Shown here: piece by piece, positions 8,669-17,583 of the stretch
Layout: the number at the start of each line of letters is the position of its first letter
Position numbering within the stretch: position 1 is the stretch's first letter
Origin: VFMC01 sp050248155
Lineage (GTDB): Bacteria; Actinomycetota; Acidimicrobiia; Acidimicrobiales; Ilumatobacteraceae
Assembly (NCBI GenBank): GCA_050248155.1
Contig: JBFWSW010000006.1
Span: 61,028-125,027, forward strand
Reading direction: 5' to 3'
DNA length: 64,000 nucleotides
Notes under the pieces: model-generated
Told to the model about the DNA's origin: nothing
The model's input: only the letters and a program-made list of their open reading frames with translations
Database searches by the model: none
Made by a program: the position numbers and the translations under genes

Positions 8669-9829
8669 TCAGACGTTGCTGACGACGGGGACGTCGAGAC
8701 CGGGATCGTCCGTGAGGTCCATCTTGGCCTCGACAGCATGGACGCGAGGGAGGACCTCCTTCGCGAAGAGACGCATCGACTGCTCGGCGAGCTCTGCCGG
8801 CATCGCACCGAACCGGAAGAGCACGACGAACTCGGCGGCCTTGGTGCGTTCACGGATGTCCATCAACCGCTGGAAGACCTGATCGGGCGTCCCCCAGGCC
8901 TGAGGGCGCGCCGTCGCCGCGGTGATCTGCTCGTCGGTCGGCGCCTTGGCGGCCATCTTGGCGTACTGCTCGTACCCGGGCGTGTTGAGGAACCGCTCGA
9001 CGTCGTCGAGTTGGTAGTGAAGGGTGCTGCTGTGCTGCGCCTGGAGGTTGTACCTCTCCATCACGTCCCACGCCTGCGCCTCGTCCTCGAAGCACGAGAC
9101 CCTGATGGTCACCGTCGGTTGGACCGGCTCCCAGCCGTGCTCGGCGCGGATCGCGTTGAAGTCGATGACCTCCTGGCGATACTCCTGCCAGCTTCGCTGG
9201 TTCGTCAGGAGCAGCCCCAGGCCCGCGTGTGCAGCGAGCGGCAGGCTCTCGGCGCTCGACCACGCGGCCTTCATGTTGTCGAGGATCCACTGCGGGTTGC
9301 GGAACCGGGGCCTGACGGTCGTCGGTGGGATCTTGAAGCGCTCTCCGTCGTACTCGAACCACTCCTGGCTCAATGCCAGTCGAATGACGTCGAGCGACTC
9401 CTTGTACCGGCTGCGCGCGTCGGCCATGGGGATGCGGAACGAGTCGAACTCGCGCACAGCCGCGCCGCGGCCGACGCACAGCGTCAACTTGCGGCCCTGC
9501 AGCATGTTGTCGAGGACGCTGATCTGATGGGCGACCTGGACCGGGTCGTACCACGGGAGAACGAGCACCATCGTCCCGACGTCGATGCGCTTGGTCCGCC
9601 CGGCGATGTGCGTGAGGTGCTGCAGCACCCCACCGGTCATGGCGTACGGCGACCCGTAGTGATCGACGGCCCAGTACGAATCGAAGCCGAGCGGTTCGAC
9701 GAGATCAGCGAGGGCGAGCTCCTCGTCGATGATCTCCTGGTCGGTGCGCTGCGGCGGGGCATCGCTCTTGTCGAGGAACCGCGGCCAGTCGTCGGTGTTC
9801 TGGTAGTGGAGGTACACGCCGACTCTCAT
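8669..9829 (-). CDS. LLM-class flavin/F420-dependent oxidoreductase
   Basis: A 386-residue bacterial-luciferase-like TIM-barrel enzyme. It begins MRVGVYLHYQNTDDW, contains LADLVEPLGFDSYWAVDHYGSP, the conserved GTMVLVLPWYDPVQVAHQI strand and the phosphate-binding region LTLCVGRGAAVREFDSF. Members use FMNH2 or reduced F420 for monooxygenation or hydride transfer; the cofactor cannot be decided here, although a Ddn-type F420 enzyme two genes upstream makes F420 plausible. The ATG at 9829 is preferred over an in-frame start at 9928 because it gives the canonical N-terminus. It is one of five LLM genes in the window. Confidence 0.85.
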   Translation of the reverse strand: MRVGVYLHYQNTDDWPRFLDKSDAPPQRTDQEIIDEELALADLVEPLGFDSYWAVDHYGSPYAMTGGVLQHLTHIAGRTKRIDVGTMVLVLPWYDPVQVAHQISVLDNMLQGRKLTLCVGRGAAVREFDSFRIPMADARSRYKESLDVIRLALSQEWFEYDGERFKIPPTTVRPRFRNPQWILDNMKAAWSSAESLPLAAHAGLGLLLTNQRSWQEYRQEVIDFNAIRAEHGWEPVQPTVTIRVSCFEDEAQAWDVMERYNLQAQHSSTLHYQLDDVERFLNTPGYEQYAKMAAKAPTDEQITAATARPQAWGTPDQVFQRLMDIRERTKAAEFVVLFRFGAMPAELAEQSMRLFAKEVLPRVHAVEAKMDLTDDPGLDVPVVSNV

Positions 9830-9896
9830 GCGATCACCGTACGGATGGAGCGCCTCGCGCGGAATGCCGTCGTGCCGACGGTCGGCACGGTATCGA

Positions 9897-10310
9897 TCAT
9901 GGACGGACGTGGTGGGACGAGTCCCCACCGAGGGAGTTCACGACGTCCCGAGCTGCCCACCGCCAGGCGCCGTCGACCCGCTGGAACCGGTCGCGGTACT
10001 CGGCGCAACCGGCGATCTCGAGCCGCCGACCGGGCACGGCCTGCAGCATCGTCACGTAGGACCGTGCGGTCGCAGTGCCGGCTGCCTCGTCGACATCGAC
10101 GACGAGGTTGGTGGTGAGGTGCTTCGTGCACGGGCTGCCGTCGTAGAGGATGATGTGGTCGTCGATCCACTGGCGCACCTCGGCGGCACCCGGCGCGCGC
10201 CCGTTCAGCGATCCGTGCTCGAACTGCGCGGCATACGCGTCGAAGTCGCCGGAATCGAACAGCTCGCAGTAGCGGTAGATCATCCGCGTGATCGTGTCGA
10301 CGCTGCTCAT
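9897..10310 (-). CDS. SnoaL-like/NTF2-fold protein
   Basis: A 137-residue SnoaL-like protein: MIYRYCELFDSGDFDAYAAQFEHG, then WIDDHIILYDGSPCTKHLTTNLVVDVDE, with the C-terminal AEYRDRFQRVDGAWRWAARDV. These are features of the SnoaL-4 type, which resembles ring-hydroxylating dioxygenase beta subunits and polyketide cyclases. The ATG at 10310 overlaps the TGA of the preceding gene (TGATG), implying translational coupling. An alternative GTG is one codon upstream. The enzyme's role in the operon is unknown. Confidence 0.75.
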   Translation of the reverse strand: MSSVDTITRMIYRYCELFDSGDFDAYAAQFEHGSLNGRAPGAAEVRQWIDDHIILYDGSPCTKHLTTNLVVDVDEAAGTATARSYVTMLQAVPGRRLEIAGCAEYRDRFQRVDGAWRWAARDVVNSLGGDSSHHVRP

Positions 10311-10783
10311 CACCCGACGTGGGGGGCGAGCACGACCACCGGTATCTCGCGAGTCGTCGCCTGCGCGTACTCCGCGAAGTTCGGCATCAGCGCGGCCTGA
10401 GCTGCGTACAGTCGGGCGCGCTCGTCGCCGGTGGTGACGCGGGCGACGACCGCGATCGTCTCGGCACCCACCTCGATCGTCGCAGAGGGCTCGGCGACGA
10501 GGTTGAGGTACCAGTGCGGGTGCGCTGGATGGCCACCCTTCGACGCGATGACGACGTAGTCGTCGCCGTCGCGCGTGTAGACGAGAGGCGTCGTGTACGC
10601 CCGACCCGTCTTCACGCCGCGGTGGTTGAGCAGGAGCACGGGCGCACCGGCCATCGCTCCGCCCGGCTCGCCGCCGGTCGCGCGGAACTCGTCGATGACG
10701 CCGCGGTTGAACGCGTGGTAGTCGAACGTCGTCGTCTCGAACGTCTCACGATCGAACGACTCGGGGGTCGTCTCGTCGCTCAG
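10310..10783 (-). CDS. F420-dependent nitroreductase (Ddn family), probable CTG start
   Basis: A deazaflavin-dependent nitroreductase-family protein of about 157 residues. Family landmarks are NHRGVKTGRAYTTPLVYTRDGDDYVVIASKGG followed by HPHWYLNLVAEPSATIEVG, given here only in pieces: the RxGrxRxTPL-like core and the K/G/G-x-HPxWYxN motif that binds F420. The reading frame has no ATG, GTG or TTG before the conserved core. The only natural candidate is a CTG at 10783 whose last two bases plus A form the upstream livF stop (CTGA), imitating the ATGA/GTGA overlaps used elsewhere in this DNA. The first internal ATG would delete the N-terminal helix. Confidence 0.78.
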   Translation of the reverse strand: MSDETTPESFDRETFETTTFDYHAFNRGVIDEFRATGGEPGGAMAGAPVLLLNHRGVKTGRAYTTPLVYTRDGDDYVVIASKGGHPAHPHWYLNLVAEPSATIEVGAETIAVVARVTTGDERARLYAAQAALMPNFAEYAQATTREIPVVVLAPHVG

Positions 10784-11523
10784 AGCAGACCCACCTTCTC
10801 GGCCTCCTCGACGGCGACGTGCTCGCCGAGGTAGCTCGCCTCGAGGAGCTGTGCATCGCGACGCAGGTCTGCTGTCGTGCCCTCGGCGACGATGCGGCCG
10901 TGGGCGAGGACGTACCCCCGGGTCGCGACCTTGAGCGCGGCGAGGACGTGCTGTTCGACGAGCAGCACTCCCATCCCGCGCTCGTCGGCGATCGTACGCA
11001 CCGTCGGCAGCAACTGCTCGACGATGATCGGGGCGAGACCGAGGCTCATCTCGTCGAGCATGATCACCTGCGGATCGGCCACCAGGGCACCCGCGAGCGC
11101 GAGCATCTGCTGCTCGCCACCCGACAACAACCCCGCCCGCCTGCTCTGCAGCGATGCGAGCGCCGGGAAGTACCGGAGCACGTCCTCGACCTGCATCGAC
11201 GATGCACGATGGCGTCGCAGCCGCAGGTTCTCGCCGACGGTCAGCCGGTAGAACAGCCCGCGGCCTTCGGGGACGATCGCCAGCCCGCGCCGGGCGACCT
11301 CGTGTGCACGCGCCGATGTCACCGGGCGGCCCATCACGCTCACGGTCCCGCCCAGCGACGGGAGCGCGCCGGCGATCGTGAGCAGCGACGTCGTCTTCCC
11401 GGCGCCGTTCGCACCGAGCAGGCACACCACCTCGCCGGCGTGGACCGTGATGTTGAGGTCGCGCACGACCGGGAGCCGGCCGTAACCGCAGGTCAGCTCG
11501 CGGGTCTCGATCAGCGGGCTCAC
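10780..11523 (-). CDS. livF: Branched-chain-amino-acid-type ABC transporter ATP-binding protein (LivF-like)
   Basis: A 247-residue ATPase of the HAAT (Liv) family. Walker A GANGAGKTT is near residues 37-45, the signature is LSGGEQQMLA, and Walker B is VIMLDEMSLGLAP; the switch His lies in LLVEQH. LivF proteins pair with LivG. It starts with GTG overlapping the stop of the upstream LivH-M-G fusion gene (GTGA), so the full transporter is encoded by three consecutive leftward genes. The substrate need not be an amino acid; HAAT systems also import aromatic acids and amides. Confidence 0.9.
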   Translation of the reverse strand: MSPLIETRELTCGYGRLPVVRDLNITVHAGEVVCLLGANGAGKTTSLLTIAGALPSLGGTVSVMGRPVTSARAHEVARRGLAIVPEGRGLFYRLTVGENLRLRRHRASSMQVEDVLRYFPALASLQSRRAGLLSGGEQQMLALAGALVADPQVIMLDEMSLGLAPIIVEQLLPTVRTIADERGMGVLLVEQHVLAALKVATRGYVLAHGRIVAEGTTADLRRDAQLLEASYLGEHVAVEEAEKVGLL

Positions 11524-14336
11524 GTCGTCACTCCTGTCGCAGCCAGCGAACCCGCATCGGCCACCTCGGCGTCCAGGTGCTCGGACCCGAGGTACGCAGC
11601 GACGACCCGTGGATCACGACGCACCTGCTCGGGCGTGCCGTCTGCGATCTGGCTGCCGAACTCGATGACGTACACGCGGTCGCACACACCGAGCACGAGG
11701 TGCATGTCGTGGTCGATCAACAAGCACCCGACCCCGGTCGACGCGATCTGGCGGAGCTGCTCGCCGAACGCAGTGCTCTCGGCCGTGTCCAACCCGGCCG
11801 CCGGCTCGTCGAGCAGGAGGACGGCCGGCTGCATCGCCAGCGCACGTGCGACACCGAGCGCCTTCTGCCGCCCCAGCGGGAGCTCGCTGGGCCGGCGTTC
11901 GGCGACGTCCTCGAGTGACATCAACCGCATTGCGTCGTCGACGGCAGCCGACGGGCTGGGGTTGGGGAACACCATGTCGCGCAACAGCTTCCATCCGTCG
12001 CTGCCGACATCGTCGGCGACCCGCACGTTGCTCTCGACCGACAGGTCCTCGAAGAGCTCGACCGACTGCCACGTCCGCACCAGCCCGTGTCGCGCCCGGC
12101 GATGTGCTGCCGTGCCCGAGAGTGGGCGGCCGGACACCTCGACGTCACCGGTGCATGGAGCGAAGCCGGTGATCGCGTCGACGAAGCTGGTCTTGCCCGC
12201 CCCGTTCGGACCGATCAGGCCGACGATCTCTCCGGCGCGGACCTCGAGCGAGACGCGATCGACCGCACGCAGGCCGCCGTAGGTCACGGTGATCTCGTGT
12301 GCGCGCAGCACGACCTCCCCGATGACCCGTGGAGCGGCCGGTGCCGTCGCTGCGCGCGGGGTCGTCGGCACCGAGGTCGCCTCACCCTCGCCCACGACCC
12401 GTGCCGCGCGTCGCCGGCGGAGTCGGTCGATGTCACTGCGCATCTTGCCGGCGATTCCCACCGGGTTGACGAGCACGGTCAGGATCAACCCGATCCCGCT
12501 GACGACGGCGTAGTACTCACCGAAGCTGAGCAGCCGGTCGAGGATCACGTAGTTGATCCCGAGGAGCGCGAGCACACCTGCCCACACGGCGCCGCTCGCG
12601 CTCGTGATCCCGCCGAGGTACGCGGTGGCCAGGAGGCCCAACCCGACGAACACGCTGAACGAACCGGACGACAGTTGGCCGCGGCTGTAGCCGATCAGCG
12701 CGCCGCCGAGACCCGCGAGGAAGGACCCGATGGCGAAGGCGGACAGCTTGACGCGGGCGACCGGAACGCCGATCGCGGCAGCCGCTCGTTCGTTCGAGCG
12801 CACCGCGAGCATCTTCCGACCGCTGCCGCCGCGCATCACATTGCCAACCAGGACGAAGGTGACGAAGACGATGACCAGGACGAAGATGCCGAACTCGAGC
12901 CGAGCGACGTTGCGTCCCTCCCGGACCGAGAGGTCGATGCCGAAGATGGACGGCGACGGGATGAGGTCGGCGGTCGACGACAGGATCTGAGGGTTGGCGA
13001 ACACGAACTTCTCGAGCGTGAGCGCCGCGGCAAGCGTGACGACGGCCAACTGTGCGCCGCGGATGCGAAGCGCAGGAAGTCCGACCACGACACCGGCCAC
13101 CGTCGCGCCCAGCGCAGCGACGATCATCGACAACGGGAACGGGATGCTGGTGCCGATCTTGGACAGCAGCAGCGCGGCGACGCCGGCGAACGCCGCCTGT
13201 GCGAGCGAGATCTGCCCCACCATGCCGGTGAGGACCACGAGCGACAGCGCGACCAGCGCCATCGCCAACGTGGTGATGACGCCGAACCGGTAGCTGCCGG
13301 AGGTGACCAGCAGCGACGCGAGTCCCAGGATCGCGAGCACCGCGAGCGTCACCGGGCGGTTCCGGGGAAGGATCACCGGAGGGAGGCTGGAACGCGTGTC
13401 GTCACCGCGCATGGGGATCGAGCGCCCGAGCACGAACAGCGTGATGACGATGACGACGAACGGGAACGCGTCCTGGAGGCCCTGCTTGGCCCACTCCGGC
13501 CACCACGGCTTGGTCTGCGAAAGGAACTGCAGCTCGGATTGCATCACACCGAGCGCGAGCGCGCCGATGAGCGCGCCCCACAACGACTGCAGCCGTCCGA
13601 TCAGTGCTGCGGCCAGCGCCGGCACGACGAGCAACGTGAGGTTGGTGGGCGTGATTACGCCGGTCACCGGCCCGCCCAGGATCATGACGAGGGTGATGAA
13701 GACGGTCGCGAGAACCCAGGTGACGAGCCCCAGCCGGTTCGGTGACAGGCGGGCGAACGACGCGGCCCGTTCGTTCTCGGCCGCGGCCTGGATCGCGAGT
13801 CCCGTGCGGGACCGCTGGAACCAGATCGCCATCGCGCTGCCGAGGACGACCACGATGCCGAGCAGCCAGAGCCGATCGACGGCGAGGTTGACACCGGCGA
13901 GTCGCCAGGTGCCCGTGGGCAGGATGACCTCGCGGCCACGCCCCTCGGTCCCGTACTTGAGTCCTGCCGCTGCCTGAAGGGTCAGCATCACACCGACCGC
14001 CGCGACGACCTTGGCGAGGACCGGAGCGTTGCGGAGCGGTCGCGAGATCGCCACCTGGACGAACATGCCGAGCGCTGCGGCCACCGCGAGGGCGACGGCG
14101 ATCGCGAGCCACGTCGGCGCTGTGCCCCACTCGAACGACGGCACCCACGGCAACGGCAAGGTGAGCTTGCCGTGCTTCATGTCGTCGTAGACGTACAGCG
14201 GCACGGTGGCCATCGCCGCAGCGGCGAAGTTGATGACGCCCGTCCCTTGGTAGGTGACCACGATGCCGAGCGCCAGGGCGGCATAGACCGCCCCGACGCT
14301 CAGACCGAGGATGAAGAACAGCAGGTACTGGCTCAC
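11520..14336 (-). CDS. Triple fusion: LivH permease - LivM permease - LivG ATPase
   Basis: A 938-residue protein that joins three normally separate HAAT transporter parts. Residues about 1-310 are a LivH-type permease (MSQYLLFFILGLSVGAVYAALALG). Residues about 325-625 are a LivM-type permease, including the LSLVVLTGMVGQISLAQAAFAG signature split over the membrane segments. Residues about 670-925 are a LivG-type ATPase with Walker A GPNGAGKTS, the ABC signature variant LPLGRQKALG and Walker B VLLLDEPAAGLD. The frame is open throughout and the domain order equals the usual gene order livH-livM-livG. The GTG start at 14336 is used. It lies between the binding-protein gene and livF. Confidence 0.88.
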   Translation of the reverse strand: MSQYLLFFILGLSVGAVYAALALGIVVTYQGTGVINFAAAAMATVPLYVYDDMKHGKLTLPLPWVPSFEWGTAPTWLAIAVALAVAAALGMFVQVAISRPLRNAPVLAKVVAAVGVMLTLQAAAGLKYGTEGRGREVILPTGTWRLAGVNLAVDRLWLLGIVVVLGSAMAIWFQRSRTGLAIQAAAENERAASFARLSPNRLGLVTWVLATVFITLVMILGGPVTGVITPTNLTLLVVPALAAALIGRLQSLWGALIGALALGVMQSELQFLSQTKPWWPEWAKQGLQDAFPFVVIVITLFVLGRSIPMRGDDTRSSLPPVILPRNRPVTLAVLAILGLASLLVTSGSYRFGVITTLAMALVALSLVVLTGMVGQISLAQAAFAGVAALLLSKIGTSIPFPLSMIVAALGATVAGVVVGLPALRIRGAQLAVVTLAAALTLEKFVFANPQILSSTADLIPSPSIFGIDLSVREGRNVARLEFGIFVLVIVFVTFVLVGNVMRGGSGRKMLAVRSNERAAAAIGVPVARVKLSAFAIGSFLAGLGGALIGYSRGQLSSGSFSVFVGLGLLATAYLGGITSASGAVWAGVLALLGINYVILDRLLSFGEYYAVVSGIGLILTVLVNPVGIAGKMRSDIDRLRRRRAARVVGEGEATSVPTTPRAATAPAAPRVIGEVVLRAHEITVTYGGLRAVDRVSLEVRAGEIVGLIGPNGAGKTSFVDAITGFAPCTGDVEVSGRPLSGTAAHRRARHGLVRTWQSVELFEDLSVESNVRVADDVGSDGWKLLRDMVFPNPSPSAAVDDAMRLMSLEDVAERRPSELPLGRQKALGVARALAMQPAVLLLDEPAAGLDTAESTAFGEQLRQIASTGVGCLLIDHDMHLVLGVCDRVYVIEFGSQIADGTPEQVRRDPRVVAAYLGSEHLDAEVADAGSLAATGVTT

Positions 14337-14395
14337 CGACCTGCGCCCTCGTCCCCCGTGCTCATCGTGGTTCGCTCCTCGTCACCGACGATAGG

Positions 14396-15760
14396 TCACG
14401 CCGGCCGCACACCGCTGATGTCGACGGGCTGATCCGGCAGGACCTCGAAGTCGCCGTCGGCGGTGATCGCCGAGTAGATGAACCCGGAGGCGCATGCCGT
14501 CGTCCCCGGCCAGGTGGGCTGCGAGCAGTCGTACTCGCCACCCCTCATGAACGTGCTGCCGGAGGTGCTGCCGAGGGCGTTCTTGACGTCGGCTGCGCTG
14601 ATCTCGTCACCGGGCACCTGGCGGAGCATGTCGGCCGTCATCACCGCCATGTAGAACCCCTGCAGCGCCGAGCCCGGCGTCGTGAGAGTGTCCCAATCGA
14701 CGTAGCTCGTGAAGATGTCGACCTCGGGCTGGACCTCCTCGGGGATGTTCACCATGTCGGGGTTGTAGAACGTCGAACCGACGTACACCTTGTCGAGGAG
14801 CGCTGTGTCGAGCTGCGTGGCGAGCGAGACGCACACGCCGGCGACGATGGTCCCGTCGAAGCCCGCGTCGCGCAGGGCCTGGACCGCACCGATGCAATCG
14901 GCGTCGGTGGCGAAGATGTTGATCGCGTCAGGGTTACCGGTCAGCATGGTCGCCGCGAACGTCGGCCAGTCGGTCTGACCCGAGGTGTAGAAGTACGGCT
15001 GGATCTCGAGTCCGAGCGTCTCGGCGACCGGCTCGACGGTGTCGGTCATCGACGCCTGCATCGCCGGGATGTCTGCGTGCACCTGCGCGACGGTCGTTGC
15101 GCCGAGGTTCTTCAGCAGCACGAGGCTGGCGGCGAAGCCCTCCTCGTTCGAATACGTCAGCGAGTACACGTCGCCCTGCGCGGTGTTCGAGAGCGGGCCC
15201 GCCGCGTACGGCGTCAGGTCGACGATCCCTGCCTCCTGCAGGATCGGCAGCGCAGCGTCGAACACGAAGTCGGCTCCGGTGACCGACACGACCACGTTCT
15301 CGTCGACGAACTTGTTGGCGCAGTTGATCGACGTCTCTGGCGTGAAGTCGACGTTGCAGCTGTTGACCTCCATCGGGTGGCCGTTGATGCCACCGAGCTG
15401 GCTGTTCACGTACTCGACACCGGCCTCGAATGACTCACGCAGCTCGGGAAGCGACACGGCGCCGCCCTCGAGGTTGTGGAAGCCGACGACGACGGGCGAC
15501 AGGCTCGGGTCGGCTGCGACGGGTCCGTCGGGCGCCTCGGTGTCCACCGGCGCGTCGGTTCCGCCGGGCGCCTCCGTGTCGGCCGGCGCAGCCGTCGTCT
15601 CCGGTGCATCGGTGCCGTCGGGCGCCTCGGTCTCGACCGGCGCAGCCGTCGTCGCCGGTGCAGCCGTCGTGTCGGCTCCATCGTCGTCGTCACCGCCGCA
15701 CGCAGCCAGAACCAGCGCGCCCGTAGCGAGCAGCCCGACCATCATCTTTGATCGCTTCAA
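14396..15760 (-). CDS. ABC transporter substrate-binding lipoprotein (Liv/urea type)
   Basis: A 454-residue lipoprotein with a type I periplasmic-binding-protein fold. The signal sequence MKRSKMMVGLLATGALVLAACGG ends in a lipobox (LAAC, Cys about 21). An acidic patch and a 55-residue low-complexity linker of TEAP/TDAP/TTAAP repeats follow, then the ligand-binding domain (VVVGFHNLEGGAVSLPELRES). It starts with TTG at 15760, chosen because AAAGGGGGACGA precedes it; an internal ATG would cut the positively charged signal region. It is the first gene of the leftward transporter operon and is divergent from hyuB. The ligand is unknown. Confidence 0.88.
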   Translation of the reverse strand: MKRSKMMVGLLATGALVLAACGGDDDDGADTTAAPATTAAPVETEAPDGTDAPETTAAPADTEAPGGTDAPVDTEAPDGPVAADPSLSPVVVGFHNLEGGAVSLPELRESFEAGVEYVNSQLGGINGHPMEVNSCNVDFTPETSINCANKFVDENVVVSVTGADFVFDAALPILQEAGIVDLTPYAAGPLSNTAQGDVYSLTYSNEEGFAASLVLLKNLGATTVAQVHADIPAMQASMTDTVEPVAETLGLEIQPYFYTSGQTDWPTFAATMLTGNPDAINIFATDADCIGAVQALRDAGFDGTIVAGVCVSLATQLDTALLDKVYVGSTFYNPDMVNIPEEVQPEVDIFTSYVDWDTLTTPGSALQGFYMAVMTADMLRQVPGDEISAADVKNALGSTSGSTFMRGGEYDCSQPTWPGTTACASGFIYSAITADGDFEVLPDQPVDISGVRPA

Positions 15761-15929
15761 TCGTCCCCCTTTGTCGACAGCCGCACCGGTGCTCGGTGCT
15801 CGTCGTACTCTCCGGTCTCACTCCGAGTGCCGCAAGGCAATCGTTCGACTCCACGGCACGCGCAACCGGGTTCCGTGCACCGGCACGTAGCGGGGCACTG
15901 CGCAGGTGGGCCCGTGCCACACTCCGGAC
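15761..15929. promoter_or_regulatory. Divergent promoter region between transporter operon and hyu operon
   Basis: This 169-bp gap separates two long divergent operons, so it must hold both promoters. I see the ribosome site AAAGGGGG for the lipoprotein gene at its left edge, but no convincing -35/-10 pair or inverted repeat. Confidence 0.4.
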
Positions 15930-17582
15930 GTGCCGTCAGCCGACCCGATCACGGTCTCCGTCCTCACGCATCGCTTCATGTCGATCGTCGAGGAGATGGG
16001 CGAGGCGATGTTGCGGACCGCGTACTCCCAGATCCTCAACTCCAGCCGCGACTTCTCGACGGCGATCGCCGACGGGCGGTCGCGACTCGTCGCGCAGGCG
16101 GAGCACGTCCCGATCCACGTCGGCTCGATGCCGTGGGCGGTGTCGGCCATCTCAGCGGCCTTCGCCGGACGCGTCAAGCCCGGTGACGTCTACTTGCTCA
16201 ACGACCCCTACCACGGCGGCAACCACCTCCCCGACCTGACCGCCTTCGTGCCCATCTTCGCCGAGGACGAGCTCCTGTTCTGGTCGATCAACCGGTCGCA
16301 CCAGAGCGACATCGGCGGATCCACCCACGGCGGCTACAACCCACGGGCCACGGAGATCTGGCAGGAGGGCATCCGCATCCCACCGTTGAAGTTGTACGAC
16401 GCCGGCGAGATCCGCGACGACGTGATGAAGATGATCGCGACGAACGTCCGGCACGAGCACGACTTCCTCGGCGACGTGCGGGCGATGATCGGATCGGCGC
16501 GCATCGGCGAGCGTCGCGTCCTCCAACTGCTCGACGAGTACGGCCCCGAGACCGTCAAGGGCGCTGTCAAAGAGATCCTGGACAGCGCCGAGCGCGAGAC
16601 CAGGGAGTGCATCAGCACGTGGCAGGACGGCGAGTTCGTCGGCGAGTCGGTCCTCGACGACGACGGGCACGGCGCGATCGACGTGCACGTGCGTGCACGC
16701 GTGACCGTTCGCGGGGACGCCGTCTCGATCGACTTCAGCGAATCGCACGATCAGGTGGCCGGGTTCATCAACTCGTCGCTTCCCAACACGATGTCGGCCG
16801 CGTTCATGGCGATCTCGTTCATGATCGAACCGCGCATCGCCAAGAACTCGGGCACGTTCCGCCCGATCGAGGTGATCACGCGCCCTGGCTCCATCGTCGA
16901 TCCTCTCCCACCAGCACCGGTCACGCTCGGCACCAACCACCCTGCACAGGAGATCGCCGAGTCGATCATCAAGGCACTCGCTCAGTCGTGCCCCGAGCGG
17001 ACGATCGCCGGCTGGGGCCGGCGGTTCCGCATCGCGATCAAGGGCACCAACCCGCGTACCGGTCGCGAGTTCATCTGGCACATGTTCCACGCGCGGCCGG
17101 GAGGCGGCGCGTCGCCCGCCGGTGACGGCTGGGAGACGGCCGGAGAGGGCCAGGCCGTCGGTGGCTCGAAGTTCGGCTCGATCGAGGTGGCGGAGACTCG
17201 ATTCCCGCTGTTCTTCGAGCACCACGAGTTCCGGCCGGACTCCTTCGGCGACGGGGAGTTCCGCGGGGGTGCCGGCTCGGTCCTTCGCCTGCGCGTCGAC
17301 ATCGAAGAGCCCGGCCTCGCGAACACCGCAGGCGACGGGACGCGCCACGCCTCGTTCGGCATCCTCGGCGGGCGCGACGGCTTGCCCCACCGGTATCGGC
17401 TGCTCTCCGGCAGCAGCGAGCGCGTGCTGAAGACGAAGGAGGTGGACGTGCCGGTCCTGCCGGGCGACGTCTTCCTGGTCGAGGCATCCGGCGGCGGCGG
17501 GTACGGTCCACCGGAGCGGCGCTCGGAGGCTGCCCGCGCGAGCGACGTCGAGAACGGCTTCGTGACGACTGGACCGGCCTGA
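15930..17582 (+). CDS. hyuB: Hydantoinase B/oxoprolinase-family protein (HyuB)
   Basis: A 550-residue protein of the hydantoinase B/acetone-carboxylase-alpha family. It starts PITVSVLTHRFMSIVEEMGEAMLRTAYS and contains PGDVYLLNDPYHGGNHLPDLT and SDIGGSTHGGYNP (split in the sequence), then GGGASPAGDGWET; these match ATP-dependent N-methylhydantoinase or 5-oxoprolinase beta subunits. With HyuA it forms an enzyme that opens cyclic amides or carboxylates a ketone at the expense of ATP. The GTG at 15930 gives the family-typical N-terminus; an in-frame GTG at 15906 is possible. The stop is one base before the hyuA ATG. It is the first gene of the nine-gene operon. Confidence 0.85.
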   Translation: MPSADPITVSVLTHRFMSIVEEMGEAMLRTAYSQILNSSRDFSTAIADGRSRLVAQAEHVPIHVGSMPWAVSAISAAFAGRVKPGDVYLLNDPYHGGNHLPDLTAFVPIFAEDELLFWSINRSHQSDIGGSTHGGYNPRATEIWQEGIRIPPLKLYDAGEIRDDVMKMIATNVRHEHDFLGDVRAMIGSARIGERRVLQLLDEYGPETVKGAVKEILDSAERETRECISTWQDGEFVGESVLDDDGHGAIDVHVRARVTVRGDAVSIDFSESHDQVAGFINSSLPNTMSAAFMAISFMIEPRIAKNSGTFRPIEVITRPGSIVDPLPPAPVTLGTNHPAQEIAESIIKALAQSCPERTIAGWGRRFRIAIKGTNPRTGREFIWHMFHARPGGGASPAGDGWETAGEGQAVGGSKFGSIEVAETRFPLFFEHHEFRPDSFGDGEFRGGAGSVLRLRVDIEEPGLANTAGDGTRHASFGILGGRDGLPHRYRLLSGSSERVLKTKEVDVPVLPGDVFLVEASGGGGYGPPERRSEAARASDVENGFVTTGPA

Positions 17583-17583
17583 G

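Noticed and set aside
12087..13745. A 552-codon plus-strand frame opposite the transporter fusion
   Set aside because: Arg/Asp/His-rich shadow of the transporter coding strand, with no recognisable domain.
15542..15690. GC-rich direct repeats resembling a minisatellite or CRISPR
   Set aside because: They encode the TEAP/TDAP linker of the lipoprotein; unit lengths vary and there are no spacers.
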